Part shown: piece after piece, positions 1 to 7,730 of the stretch
Numbering within the stretch: the stretch's first letter is position 1
Layout: each line of letters begins with the position of its first letter
NCBI GenBank assembly: GCA_019119285.1
Contig: DWXJ01000043.1
Coordinates: forward strand, 1 to 17,346
Direction of reading: 5' to 3'
From: Merdimonas faecigallinarum
GTDB taxonomy: Bacteria; Bacillota; Clostridia; Lachnospirales; Lachnospiraceae
Length of the DNA stretch: 17,346 bases
Program-made: the position numbers and the translations under genes
Notes under the pieces: generated by a model
Told to the model about the DNA's origin: nothing
Database searches by the model: none
Seen by the model: the letters and a program-made list of their open reading frames with translations, nothing else

Positions 1-49
1 AGATTTTTTGTACGCCGCCGCCCGCCATCGAGCAGAGTTTTACACCTAA
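1..49. other. Unexplained sequence joined to Maff2 remnant
   Basis: This GC-rich stretch does not continue the Maff2 reading frame that follows it; an in-frame TAA lies at 47-49. I recognise no complete feature in it. On the minus strand it contains a short run that translates as MAGGGV, the same six residues that begin the well-conserved tail of Maff2 on the plus strand at 68-85. This may be chance, or the trace of an inverted join, either biological or an assembly fold-back. It has no hairpin of the kind expected for domains V and VI of a group II intron. Confidence 0.3.
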
Positions 50-52
50 TTG

Positions 53-133
53 GGGATAAAACAGCTTATGGCCGGAGGAGGGGTTGTCCTGATCGGAACA
101 CAGCTTATTCCTTTACTCGGAGGACTATTCTGA
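53..133 (+). pseudogene. 3' end of a Maff2-family mobile element gene
   Basis: The frame ending in TGA at 131-133 reads GIKQLMAGGGVVLIG and then TQLIPLLGGLF. This is the typical C-terminus of the small Maff2 membrane proteins (about 70 residues, two hydrophobic segments) that sit directly upstream of the CD1112 VirB6-like gene in Clostridia conjugative elements. Only about 26 codons are present. The frame hits a TAA at 47-49, and the expected N-terminal hydrophobic half is absent, so the copy is truncated at about position 50 by a join to unrelated sequence. There is no ribosome site for a shorter start. The role of Maff2 is not known; a small membrane component of the transfer apparatus is likely from its position. 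The family assignment is from memory of the C-terminal motif. Confidence 0.65.
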
Positions 134-153
134 CGTAGAAAGGGGACTCATTT

Positions 154-1026
154 ATGTTCGATGGCATTTTCGAGGCAATCGAGAACTGGATGAGGGATCT
201 CTTAACGGGGATGGTGACGTCCAACCTGACCACAATGTTCACGGATGTGAATGAGAAAACCGGGGAGATTGCGTCTCAGGTTGGGCAGACACCACAGGGA
301 TGGAACAGCAGTATATTCAGCCTGATACAGAACCTGTCAAACTCGGTGATTATTCCGATTGCGGGCATGATTATCACATTTGTTCTCTGTTATGAGCTGA
401 TTTCCATGCTGACAGAGAAGAATAACATGCATGAGATCGACACCTGGATGTTTTTTAAGTATTTTTTCAAGATGTGGGTGGCTGTCTGGATGGTTTCCAA
501 TACCTTTACGATTACTATGGCAGTGTTTGACGTAGGGCAGTATGTGGTAAATGCGGCAGGAGGCGTAATCAGCTCGGATACTGCAATCAATGTGGACTCT
601 ATGCTGGAAGCAATGAATACCGCAATGGAATCTATGAATATCGGAGAGCTGGTAGTGCTTGCATTGGAAAGTATGCTGGTCAGCCTTTGCATGAAGATAC
701 TGTCTGTTCTGATCACGGTCATTTTATATGGCCGTATGATTGAGATCTACCTTTACACCTCGGTTGCGCCAATCCCATTTGCAACACTCTCTAACCGGGA
801 ATGGGGGCAGGTGGGAAATAACTATCTCCGTGGACTTTTAGCTCTCGGTTTCCAGGGATTTTTTATGATGGTGTGTGTTGGCATCTATGCGGTGCTGGTA
901 TCTACCATTGAAATCTCGGATAACATGCACTCGGCACTTTTTGGAATAGCTGCATATACGGTAATCCTGTGCTTTAGTTTGATGAAAACGGCAAATTTAA
1001 GCCGTTCAATTTTTAATGCACATTAG
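154..1026 (+). CDS. VirB6/TrbL-like conjugal transfer membrane protein (CD1112 family)
   Basis: This is a polytopic membrane protein of 290 residues that would form part of the mating channel in the cytoplasmic membrane, like VirB6/TrbL of type IV secretion systems. Hydrophobic segments lie near residues 63-86, 99-125, 164-193, 226-250 and 258-280, separated by short polar loops. A soluble amphipathic stretch of about 55 residues precedes the first. The conserved middle part (YLYTSVAPIPFATL followed by GNNYLRGLLALGFQG) is typical of the CD1112 family of Clostridia elements. The ATG is preceded by GAAAGGGG (138-145) at 8-base spacing. It follows the Maff2 remnant by 20 bases, and its TAG overlaps the ribosome site of the next gene, which suggests coupled translation. 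The length is normal for the family and no defect is seen. Confidence 0.9.
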   Translation: MFDGIFEAIENWMRDLLTGMVTSNLTTMFTDVNEKTGEIASQVGQTPQGWNSSIFSLIQNLSNSVIIPIAGMIITFVLCYELISMLTEKNNMHEIDTWMFFKYFFKMWVAVWMVSNTFTITMAVFDVGQYVVNAAGGVISSDTAINVDSMLEAMNTAMESMNIGELVVLALESMLVSLCMKILSVLITVILYGRMIEIYLYTSVAPIPFATLSNREWGQVGNNYLRGLLALGFQGFFMMVCVGIYAVLVSTIEISDNMHSALFGIAAYTVILCFSLMKTANLSRSIFNAH

Positions 1027-2140
1027 GAGGCGGCAGGATGGAGCAGAAAAAATACAGCATTATTTATGCCGATCCTCCATGGCGGTATGAGATGAAAAAA
1101 GGACAGGGAGTAGCAGAGAACCATTATTCCACAATGGGAACAGAGGAAATCTGCAGCCTGCCGGTGCAGGAAATCTGCGAGAAAAACTGTGCATTATTTT
1201 TGTGGGTGACATTCCCACAGTTACCGGAGGCGTTCCGGGTAATAAAGGCATGGGGATTTCGCTATAAAACGGTCGCTTTTGTCTGGATTAAGCTGAACCG
1301 ATCCGGGCAGGGCTATTTTTTTGGCTTGGGATATTGGACTCGCTCTAATGCAGAAATATGTCTTTTGGCAACAAGAGGAAAGCCAAAAAGAATATCAAAA
1401 AAAGTGTTTCAGCTTATTATCAGCCCGCTAGAGGAGCATAGCAAAAAACCGGCAGAAGCCAGGAAACGCATTGTGGAATTGCTGGGAGATCTGCCCCGGA
1501 TTGAACTGTTCGCAAGGCAGAGATCTCCAGGCTGGGATGCATGGGGAAATGAAGTAGATAGTTCCCTGGATATGGATTACAGGAGGGGACAGGATGAAAC
1601 AGAAAAAGTATAACATTATTTATGCTGATCCTCCCTGGACATTCCGTGTGTATTCCCCGAAAGGAAACGGCAGGTCAGCGGCGATCCACTATCCCACAAT
1701 GAATTTAGAGGCAATAAAAGATTTACCGGTGGAACAGCTTGCAGATAGAGACTGTACTTTATTTCTGTGGGTAACATTCCCGAATTTACGGGAGTCATTT
1801 GAGGTAATCCGAAGCTGGGGATTTACTTTTAAAACCGTTGCTTTTGTATGGATTAAACAGAACCGGAAATCGGAAAGTTTGTTTTGGGGTATGGGATACT
1901 GGACTCGTGCAAATGCGGAGATTTGCCTTCTTGCAACGAAAGGCTCTCCAAAGCGGCAGTCTGCCGGTGTTCATCAGGTGATAATTTCCCATGTAGAGGA
2001 ACACAGTAAAAAGCCGGCAGAAGCCAGGGAGCGTATTGTGAAACTGATGGGAGATCTGCCCCGGATTGAATTGTTCGCAAGACAGCAATCTCCAGGCTGG
2101 GATGTATGGGGAAATGAAGTGGAAAGTTCCCTGGATATGG
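1025..2140 (+). repeat. Tandem direct duplication of the MT-A70 gene
   Basis: Unit 1 (1025-1575) and unit 2 (1581-2140) are diverged direct repeats. The repeat includes the ribosome site: AGGAGG followed by a one- or two-base variant of CGGCAGGATG precedes both starts, 556 bases apart. It ends with the shared string AGTTCCCTGGATATGG. By eye, the last 130 or so bases of each unit differ at only about 14 positions. The middle (for example the stretch after LFLWVTFP) is far more diverged. This gradient could mean gene conversion of the 3' part or stronger constraint on it. Confidence 0.85.
1038..1613 (+). CDS. MT-A70 family adenine methyltransferase, copy 1
   Basis: A 191-residue protein of the MT-A70 family, S-adenosylmethionine-dependent N6-adenine methyltransferases. 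The catalytic DPPW motif is at residues 12-15. HYSTM, LFLWVTFP and WTRSNAEICLLATRG (about 100-114) are the other family blocks, and the C-terminal EHSKKPAEAR ... RIELFAR ... GWDAWGNE block is complete, so the enzyme should be active. Phage and element MT-A70 enzymes probably modify DNA rather than RNA; protection from host restriction is an inference. The start follows AGGAGG (1025-1030) by 7 bases. The last residues after SSLDM differ from copy 2 and are read through the ribosome site and first codons of copy 2, overlapping it by 20 bases. The pair is a tandem duplication. Confidence 0.9.
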   Translation: MEQKKYSIIYADPPWRYEMKKGQGVAENHYSTMGTEEICSLPVQEICEKNCALFLWVTFPQLPEAFRVIKAWGFRYKTVAFVWIKLNRSGQGYFFGLGYWTRSNAEICLLATRGKPKRISKKVFQLIISPLEEHSKKPAEARKRIVELLGDLPRIELFARQRSPGWDAWGNEVDSSLDMDYRRGQDETEKV

Positions 2141-2202
2141 GAAAATTGCAGGAAAACAGAGGAAAGGAGAAGTCGGAGAACTGTGCAGCCTGCAGCGGAT
2201 AA
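1594..2202 (+). CDS. MT-A70 family adenine methyltransferase, copy 2
   Basis: A 202-residue paralogue of the preceding gene with the same start (MKQKKYNIIYADPPW; DPPW at 12-15), HYPTM, LFLWVTFP, WTRANAEICLLATKG (from about 103) and the C-terminal EHSKKPAEAR and GWDVWGNE blocks. All motifs expected of an active N6-adenine methyltransferase are present. It differs from copy 1 mainly in residues 16-32, where it has a longer loop (VYSPKGNGRSAA) next to the active site. That loop could change the target sequence. The ATG is preceded by AGGAGGGG (1581-1588) at 5-base spacing, inside the end of copy 1. The tail after SSLDM is a hydrophilic extension (KLQENRGKEK ...) absent from copy 1. Elements of this kind usually carry one such gene here, as far as I recall. 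Confidence 0.9.
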   Translation: MKQKKYNIIYADPPWTFRVYSPKGNGRSAAIHYPTMNLEAIKDLPVEQLADRDCTLFLWVTFPNLRESFEVIRSWGFTFKTVAFVWIKQNRKSESLFWGMGYWTRANAEICLLATKGSPKRQSAGVHQVIISHVEEHSKKPAEARERIVKLMGDLPRIELFARQQSPGWDVWGNEVESSLDMGKLQENRGKEKSENCAACSG

Positions 2203-2223
2203 GTTGCTCCGGCATGTGATTTT

Positions 2224-2607
2224 ATGGCGTTTGTCAGTGTACCAAAAGACCTGACGAAAGTAAAAAATAAAGTAGTGTTGAATCTGACAAAGAGACAGCT
2301 TATCTGTCTGTCAGCAGCGGCGGCCATTGGGCTGCCTTTTTATTTTCTTACAAGAGAATGGATTGGGACAACCAATGCGGCCACAGGTATGGTGCTTCTT
2401 ATGCTCCCGGCATTTCTATTCGCTATGTATGAGAAAGACGGGCTTCCCCTTGAGAAAATCTTATGGAATATCGTGACAGTAAAGTTGATAAAGCCGTCCG
2501 TCCGCAGATATGAAGTAGAAAATTTTTATGAGATGGATGCGCCGGCGGCCGACCAGAAGAAAGGAGGGGAGCGTCTTGGGAAAAAGAGAAGACATCGCAG
2601 TAGATAA
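2224..2607 (+). CDS. prgI: PrgI family conjugation membrane protein
   Basis: A small membrane protein of 127 residues that begins MAFVSVPKDLTKVKNK, the hallmark start of the PrgI family of Gram-positive conjugation systems (the VirB3-like partner of VirB4). Two hydrophobic segments (about 27-45 and 52-70) are separated by a short loop, and the conserved MYEKDGLPLEKIL follows. The C-terminal 30 residues (AADQKKGG ... KKRRHRSR) are basic and overlap the next gene in another frame. No good ribosome site precedes the ATG: the upstream bases read GGCATGTGATTTT, like a damaged GGAGGTGATTTT. Translation may be weak or may rely on ribosomes finishing the methyltransferase gene 21 bases upstream. The order prgI then virB4 is standard. 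Confidence 0.9.
   Translation: MAFVSVPKDLTKVKNKVVLNLTKRQLICLSAAAAIGLPFYFLTREWIGTTNAATGMVLLMLPAFLFAMYEKDGLPLEKILWNIVTVKLIKPSVRRYEVENFYEMDAPAADQKKGGERLGKKRRHRSR
2560..2578 (+). promoter_or_regulatory. Ribosome binding site and TTG start of virB4
   Basis: AAAGGAGG (2560-2567) lies 8 bases before TTG at 2576, inside the 3' end of prgI. This is a near-perfect anti-16S match at ideal spacing. The upstream in-frame ATG at 2528 has no such site and would extend the overlap with prgI to 80 bases. TTG is therefore the preferred start. Confidence 0.75.
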
Positions 2608-5197
2608 GCGGAGAAAGAGAAAGTACCGCAGGCTGGCCCGTTACGAGAAAAAAGCCAGGAAAGCGGCTGCAAAAGAAACAGCAAAGCAGGAGAAGGTCCG
2701 TAGAAAAGCAGAAAAAAGAGAAAAACGGAAGTCTGCGCAGGAGCAGAAAAGCATCTCCGGAAAACGGATTGTGAAGAGACAGGATAAGGCTCGTCCAGAT
2801 CATACTGTCCGTCAGAAGGCTGTGAGCGGCACCATAAGCAGATCACAGAAGAAGATGGATAAAAAAGCGGAGGAAAAACGGCTGTCAGCGCAGAGGTCGA
2901 TCCCCTATCGGGAAATGGCAAGGGACGGGATCTGCCGGGTGCAGGATAAATATTATTCCAAAACCATCCGCTTTTACGACATCAATTATCAGTTGGCACA
3001 GAACGAAGATAAGAATGCCATTTTTGAAAATTGGTGTGATTTTCTCAATTATTTTGACAGCAGTATCCATTTCCAGTTGTCGTTTATCAACCATCATAGC
3101 AATATGAAGGAATTTGAGTCTGTGATCCAGATCAAGCCCCGGCATGACGCCTTTGATGATGTGCGGATGGAATACGCACAGATGCTGAAAAACCAGCTTG
3201 CCAAAGGAAATAACGGCCTGGTAAGGACGAAGTATATTACCTTTGGGATTGAGGCGGAGAATATCCGGGAAGCAAAGCCAAAGCTGGAACGGATCGAGAC
3301 GGACATCCTGAATAATTTTAAAGTGCTTGGCGTGTCTGCCTATCCTCTGGATGGCCGGGAACGACTGCAGATCATGTATGAAACATTTAATCCAGAGGAA
3401 AAAGTGCCGTTTCAGTTTTCCTTTGACCAGGTGCTGCGCTCTGGTATGGGGACAAAGGATTTTATTGCGCCCACCAGCTTCTTATTTAAAAATGGTAAAG
3501 ATTTTATGATGGGGAATACCATCGGGGCAGTGTCCTACCTGCAGATCCTGGCTCCGGAGCTTACTGACCGGATGCTGGCGGAATTTCTCGATATGGACAG
3601 GAACCTGATCGTCAACCTGCATATCCAGTCTTTAGACCAGATGAAAGCGATTAAGCTGGTAAAAAGCAAGGTGACGGATATTAACCGGATGAAGATTGAG
3701 GAACAGAAAAAGGCAGTGCGTTCCGGATATGATATGGATATAATCCCGTCGGATCTGAATACCTATGGCGGGGAGGCGAAGCGGCTCTTGGAAGATCTGC
3801 AGAGCAGGAATGAGCGTATGTTCCTTGTGACGATTGTATTTCTGAATACGGCAAAGACGAAGCAGGAATTAGACAATGCGGTGTTCCAGACAGCGGGCAT
3901 TGCGCAGAAATATAACTGTTCCCTGCGCCGCCTGGATTATATGCAGGAACCGGGGCTGATGAGCAGCCTGCCGCTGGGATTAAACCTGATTCCTATCAAA
4001 CGGGCGCTGACCACTACATCCACGGCGATTTTTGTGCCGTTCACTACCCAGGAATTATTTATGGAGGGAGAATCTCTCTACTATGGGCTGAACGCGCTGT
4101 CCAACAATATGATCATGGTAGACCGCAAAAAATTAAAAAATCCAAACGGACTGATTCTTGGGACACCTGGCTCCGGAAAATCCTTCTCGGCAAAGCGGGA
4201 GATTACGAATGCTTTTTTTGTCACTCAGGACGACATCATTATCGGAGATCCGGAAGGGGAATATTATCCTCTTGTCAATGCCCTGGGCGGACAAGTGATC
4301 CATATATCCCCGACAAGCCATGACTATATCAATCCCATGGATATTAACCTGGATTACTCGGATGATGATAACCCACTGGGATTTAAGAGTGATTTTATCC
4401 TTTCCTTGTGCGAGTTGATCATGGGGAGCCGAAACGGAATTGAAGCGGAGGAGAAATCCGTCATTGACCGCTGTTTACCGCTAGTGTATCAGAAATACTT
4501 TGAGCAGCCTGTACCGGAAAACATGCCTGTCCTGGGTGATCTCTATGACTGCCTGCGTCAGCAAAAGGAAGTCCAGGCACAGCGGATTGCTACGGCGCTG
4601 GAAATCTACGTGAACGGTTCCTTAAAAGTATTCAACCACCGTACCAACGTGGAACTGAATAACCGGATTGTATGTTTTGATATTAAAGATCTGGGAAAGC
4701 AGCTCAAAAAACTTGGTATGCTCATTGTCCAGGATCAGGTATGGAACCGGGTAACAGTCAATCGGGCGGCCCATAAGTCTACCCGATACTATATTGACGA
4801 GTTCCACCTTCTCTTAAAAGAGGAGCAGACAGCGGCATATTCCGTGGAGATCTGGAAGCGGTTCCGTAAGTGGGGCGGTATCCCCACGGGTATTACCCAG
4901 AACATTAAAGACCTGCTTGCAAGCCGTGAAATTGAGAATATTTTTGAAAACTCGGACTTTATCTATATGCTTAACCAGGCGGCAGGGGATCGGCAGATCT
5001 TAGCGAAACAGCTCAATATCTCTCCCCATCAGTTGTCCTATGTGACCAACAGCGGGGAAGGAGAGGGGCTGATTTTTTATGGCAGTACCATTATCCCGTT
5101 CAAAGACAAGTTTGACAAATCCCTGCGCCTGTATTCTCTGATGACAACCAAAGTATCTGACTTAGAGGAACAGGCAGAAAAGACGGGCAGTGCATGA
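2576..5197 (+). CDS. virB4: VirB4-like conjugal transfer ATPase
   Basis: The motor ATPase of the mating channel, peripheral to the cytoplasmic membrane, expected to be 873 residues from the TTG start. Residues 1-115 are a very Lys/Arg-rich extension with many short charged repeats, longer than I recall for the family. The conserved domain starts at IPYREMARDGICRVQDKYYSKTI. Walker A is GTPGSGKS (about 529-536) and Walker B is YYIDEFH (about 738-744, with D741 and E742). The C-terminal part contains GGIPTGITQNIKDLL and the ENSDFIYMLNQ ... DRQILAKQL block found in VirB4/TraE proteins of Firmicutes elements. It overlaps prgI by 32 bases and is followed after 21 bases by the hydrolase gene. All motifs are intact. 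The basic tail could contact DNA or the membrane; this is inference. Confidence 0.93.
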   Translation: MGKREDIAVDKRRKRKYRRLARYEKKARKAAAKETAKQEKVRRKAEKREKRKSAQEQKSISGKRIVKRQDKARPDHTVRQKAVSGTISRSQKKMDKKAEEKRLSAQRSIPYREMARDGICRVQDKYYSKTIRFYDINYQLAQNEDKNAIFENWCDFLNYFDSSIHFQLSFINHHSNMKEFESVIQIKPRHDAFDDVRMEYAQMLKNQLAKGNNGLVRTKYITFGIEAENIREAKPKLERIETDILNNFKVLGVSAYPLDGRERLQIMYETFNPEEKVPFQFSFDQVLRSGMGTKDFIAPTSFLFKNGKDFMMGNTIGAVSYLQILAPELTDRMLAEFLDMDRNLIVNLHIQSLDQMKAIKLVKSKVTDINRMKIEEQKKAVRSGYDMDIIPSDLNTYGGEAKRLLEDLQSRNERMFLVTIVFLNTAKTKQELDNAVFQTAGIAQKYNCSLRRLDYMQEPGLMSSLPLGLNLIPIKRALTTTSTAIFVPFTTQELFMEGESLYYGLNALSNNMIMVDRKKLKNPNGLILGTPGSGKSFSAKREITNAFFVTQDDIIIGDPEGEYYPLVNALGGQVIHISPTSHDYINPMDINLDYSDDDNPLGFKSDFILSLCELIMGSRNGIEAEEKSVIDRCLPLVYQKYFEQPVPENMPVLGDLYDCLRQQKEVQAQRIATALEIYVNGSLKVFNHRTNVELNNRIVCFDIKDLGKQLKKLGMLIVQDQVWNRVTVNRAAHKSTRYYIDEFHLLLKEEQTAAYSVEIWKRFRKWGGIPTGITQNIKDLLASREIENIFENSDFIYMLNQAAGDRQILAKQLNISPHQLSYVTNSGEGEGLIFYGSTIIPFKDKFDKSLRLYSLMTTKVSDLEEQAEKTGSA

Positions 5198-5218
5198 TAC
5201 GGGAGAAGGTGATGAAAC

Positions 5219-7705
5219 GTGCAGGAACATGAGTATAAAGCCAGAGATAAAACTGTCCGTAAGATGAACCGGGACGGGTTGACGGAGGAAAATCTGCAAA
5301 CCGGGGAAACTGTCCGTGTCAGCCAGAGGGAACGGGAGGAACGGATCTTGCCGAAGCAGGCAGAAGATGTCCCCTTTTCCCGTTCTTCCAGAAATCCCGA
5401 TGATCTAACAGAGAGAAAGGAACCCCGGAAGAAACCAAAGGATTCGTTGGAGGAGGAACAAGGAGAGATGATTCCTTCTTCCGTCAGCGATGGCGGGGGC
5501 GTTTCATCCAGTAAAGATTTCGTTTGGCCATCCGACAGCCTGATTGCAGAGCATTGGACGGAAAAACCAGAGATGGGGCCAGACGGAGAACCGGAAACCG
5601 CTTCTTCAAGCCATGCAGGGATACGGGAGCAATCCTTCCGCTCCGGAAATATCCGGGGGCATCCGTCTGACACTTCTGCCTTTTTGGAATCCGTGGCGGA
5701 GACATCCCATCTGCGGAAGAAAAGGCTGGTGCAGGAGTATGCCAGAAAAGAGCGAGGAAAGCCGGAAGGAACTGATACTATGGAGGACTTCCGGGAAGAA
5801 ATCAAAGGGAAAGTCAAACGGGAGCAGATCCAGAAAGAGCAGAAAAAGGCGGGACGCTTATCCTTTGGAGATGAAGATAACGGCATGGTGCGTGGAGCCG
5901 GTATGGGAATCTCAAAAAAAGCAGTTTCAGCGGCGGCAGGTTCCGCCGCTGTTTATATTCACGGGAAAGCCCATGAAGCAGAACAGGAAAATGCTGCTGT
6001 GGAGGGGACACACCGGGCAGAGCTGATGGCAGAAAGCGCTCTCCGGTATACGATGCACCGGACAAGCCGTGGAATGCATAAGAGAAATGCCCGTCTGCAG
6101 GAATCCGATTTCCTTGAGAAAGGAACAGGCCGTCTTTTGCATGAGACAGCACAGGAAGCCAGTGGAAAAACAGCGGGACAGGCGGCAAAAAACGCAGAGA
6201 AGGCAAAAAGGGGAATCCTGCAGAAATTCTGGCAGAAACGCCAATATCAAAAGGCATACCAGGCAGCGAAAAAAGGAAAGAAAACGGCAGCGGGAACAGC
6301 CAAAGCCACACAAACCATTGCGTCTAAAGCAAGGAGTGTGGCTTCTTCTATTGTTGGAAAAAGCAAAGGTATCTTAGGAATTGTGGTAGCTGCCGGATTG
6401 TTTTTTGTAATGATCGCCTCCCTTCTGGCAAGCTGCGGAGCTTCTATTCAGGGCGGTGCGGCTTCTACCATTGCCAGTACGACTTATGGGAGTACAGATG
6501 AGGATATTCATGCGGTGGAAGATGCTTATCTGGAACTGGAAGCGGCGCTGAATGAACAGATCAACAGCATGGAGAGCAGGCATCCTGGCTATGATGAGTA
6601 CCGCTATCAGATTGACGAAATCTCACACAATCCGTACCACTTGATCTCCTATTTTTCTGCAAAATACGGGGAGTTTACCTATGAACAGGTAAAAGACGAG
6701 GTTGAGGAAATCTTTCAGCTCCAGTACAGCATTACTACGGAAAGTACCAGGGAAACTGTGAGGGAAACAAAGATGGTACGGGTGGGAGAATCTCTGGGAC
6801 AGGTTGTAACCAGCGGATACTGCAGTTGCTCCATCTGCTGCGGGCAGTGGGCCGGCGGTCCTACGGCAAGCGGTGTTTATCCTACGGCTAACCATACGAT
6901 AGCCGTGGATGCCAGCAATCCCTTTGTCCCAATCGGCACAAAAGTAGTGATGAACGGTGTGGAGTATGTGGTGGAAGATACAGGGGCTTTTGCCCGGTAC
7001 GGAGTACAGTTTGATGTGTATTACAGCGATCATGCTTCTGCCTCAGCTCACGGACATCAGACCTGGGAAGCCTATCTTGCGGATGACAATGGGAATCAGG
7101 AAGTAGAAGTGACTACAACGCAGGAAGTAAACCGGCTGGATGTAACGCTGACAAATCATGGGCTGGATGCCGTGCTGCGGGAATTGATGGACGAGAATGA
7201 GGAAGGCCGGTATGACCTGTATAACGCTACATACGGAAACCGGGATTATCTGTTTGATACGGAAACACTTCCAGGCGGAGGCGGTGACTTTGGCTACGAG
7301 ATCCCGGCAGAAGCGCTGACGGATCAGAAGTTTGCCAACATGATCCATGAGGCGGAAAAATATCTGGGTTATCCCTATGTATGGGGCGGAAGTTCCCCAT
7401 CTACCAGCTTTGACTGTTCCGGTTTTGTGAGCTGGGTGATCAATAACTGCGGCAATGGCTGGAATATCGGCAGGCAGACCACGGATGGATTGATGGGCTG
7501 CTGTTCGCAGGTTTCCCCGTCTGACGCAAAGCCGGGAGATCTGATCTTCTTCCAGGGAACCTATGATACGCCTGGAGCGAGCCATGTGGGTATTTATGTG
7601 GGCGACAATATGATGATCCATTGCGGGAATCCCATTCAGTATACAAGCATTGCGTCTGCTTACTGGCAGGAACATTTCCTGGCATTTGGACGGATTCATG
7701 GGTGA
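5219..7705 (+). CDS. Membrane-anchored 3D and NlpC/P60 cell-wall hydrolase (CD1108 family)
   Basis: An 828-residue protein that should open peptidoglycan at the mating site, the counterpart of VirB1. The first 380 residues are hydrophilic and probably cytoplasmic, ending in Lys/Ala-rich repeats. One transmembrane segment follows (ILGIVVAAGLFFVMIASLLA, about 384-403). Outside lies a 3D domain (about 525-625) starting SGYCSCSICCGQWAGGPTASG, with aspartates in AVDAS, VEDTG and FDVYYSDH. The C-terminal NlpC/P60 peptidase (about 710-828) has Cys733 in FDCSGF, His789 in SHVGIYVG and His801 in MIHCGNP. The start is GTG at 5219, preceded by AGAAGGTGA at 6-base spacing; no in-frame ATG gives a better choice. 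The 3D domain sits between strands that are continuous in CD1108 relatives I remember, so it may be an inserted second hydrolase domain. Confidence 0.9.
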   Translation: MQEHEYKARDKTVRKMNRDGLTEENLQTGETVRVSQREREERILPKQAEDVPFSRSSRNPDDLTERKEPRKKPKDSLEEEQGEMIPSSVSDGGGVSSSKDFVWPSDSLIAEHWTEKPEMGPDGEPETASSSHAGIREQSFRSGNIRGHPSDTSAFLESVAETSHLRKKRLVQEYARKERGKPEGTDTMEDFREEIKGKVKREQIQKEQKKAGRLSFGDEDNGMVRGAGMGISKKAVSAAAGSAAVYIHGKAHEAEQENAAVEGTHRAELMAESALRYTMHRTSRGMHKRNARLQESDFLEKGTGRLLHETAQEASGKTAGQAAKNAEKAKRGILQKFWQKRQYQKAYQAAKKGKKTAAGTAKATQTIASKARSVASSIVGKSKGILGIVVAAGLFFVMIASLLASCGASIQGGAASTIASTTYGSTDEDIHAVEDAYLELEAALNEQINSMESRHPGYDEYRYQIDEISHNPYHLISYFSAKYGEFTYEQVKDEVEEIFQLQYSITTESTRETVRETKMVRVGESLGQVVTSGYCSCSICCGQWAGGPTASGVYPTANHTIAVDASNPFVPIGTKVVMNGVEYVVEDTGAFARYGVQFDVYYSDHASASAHGHQTWEAYLADDNGNQEVEVTTTQEVNRLDVTLTNHGLDAVLRELMDENEEGRYDLYNATYGNRDYLFDTETLPGGGGDFGYEIPAEALTDQKFANMIHEAEKYLGYPYVWGGSSPSTSFDCSGFVSWVINNCGNGWNIGRQTTDGLMGCCSQVSPSDAKPGDLIFFQGTYDTPGASHVGIYVGDNMMIHCGNPIQYTSIASAYWQEHFLAFGRIHG

Positions 7706-7730
7706 TTATACGGGAAGGAAGGTGAAATAG

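Noticed and set aside
1..49. 3' end of another group II intron at the window start
   Set aside because: CACCTAAT resembles an intron 3' end, but no domain V or VI hairpin is visible in the preceding bases, and 49 bases are too few to judge.
5077..5886. Long minus-strand frame of 269 codons over the hydrolase gene
   Set aside because: It is antisense to the charged N-terminal part of the CD1108 gene, has no ribosome site, and its Ser/Arg/Phe-rich product resembles no family. It is a shadow of the plus-strand codon pattern.
5544..6026. A second nested gene in the hydrophilic N-terminal part of the hydrolase gene
   Set aside because: The 160-codon frame lacks a ribosome site, gives a Trp/Arg/Lys-rich product with no family resemblance, and the main frame here matches CD1108 relatives. 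It does not parallel the tnpV case.
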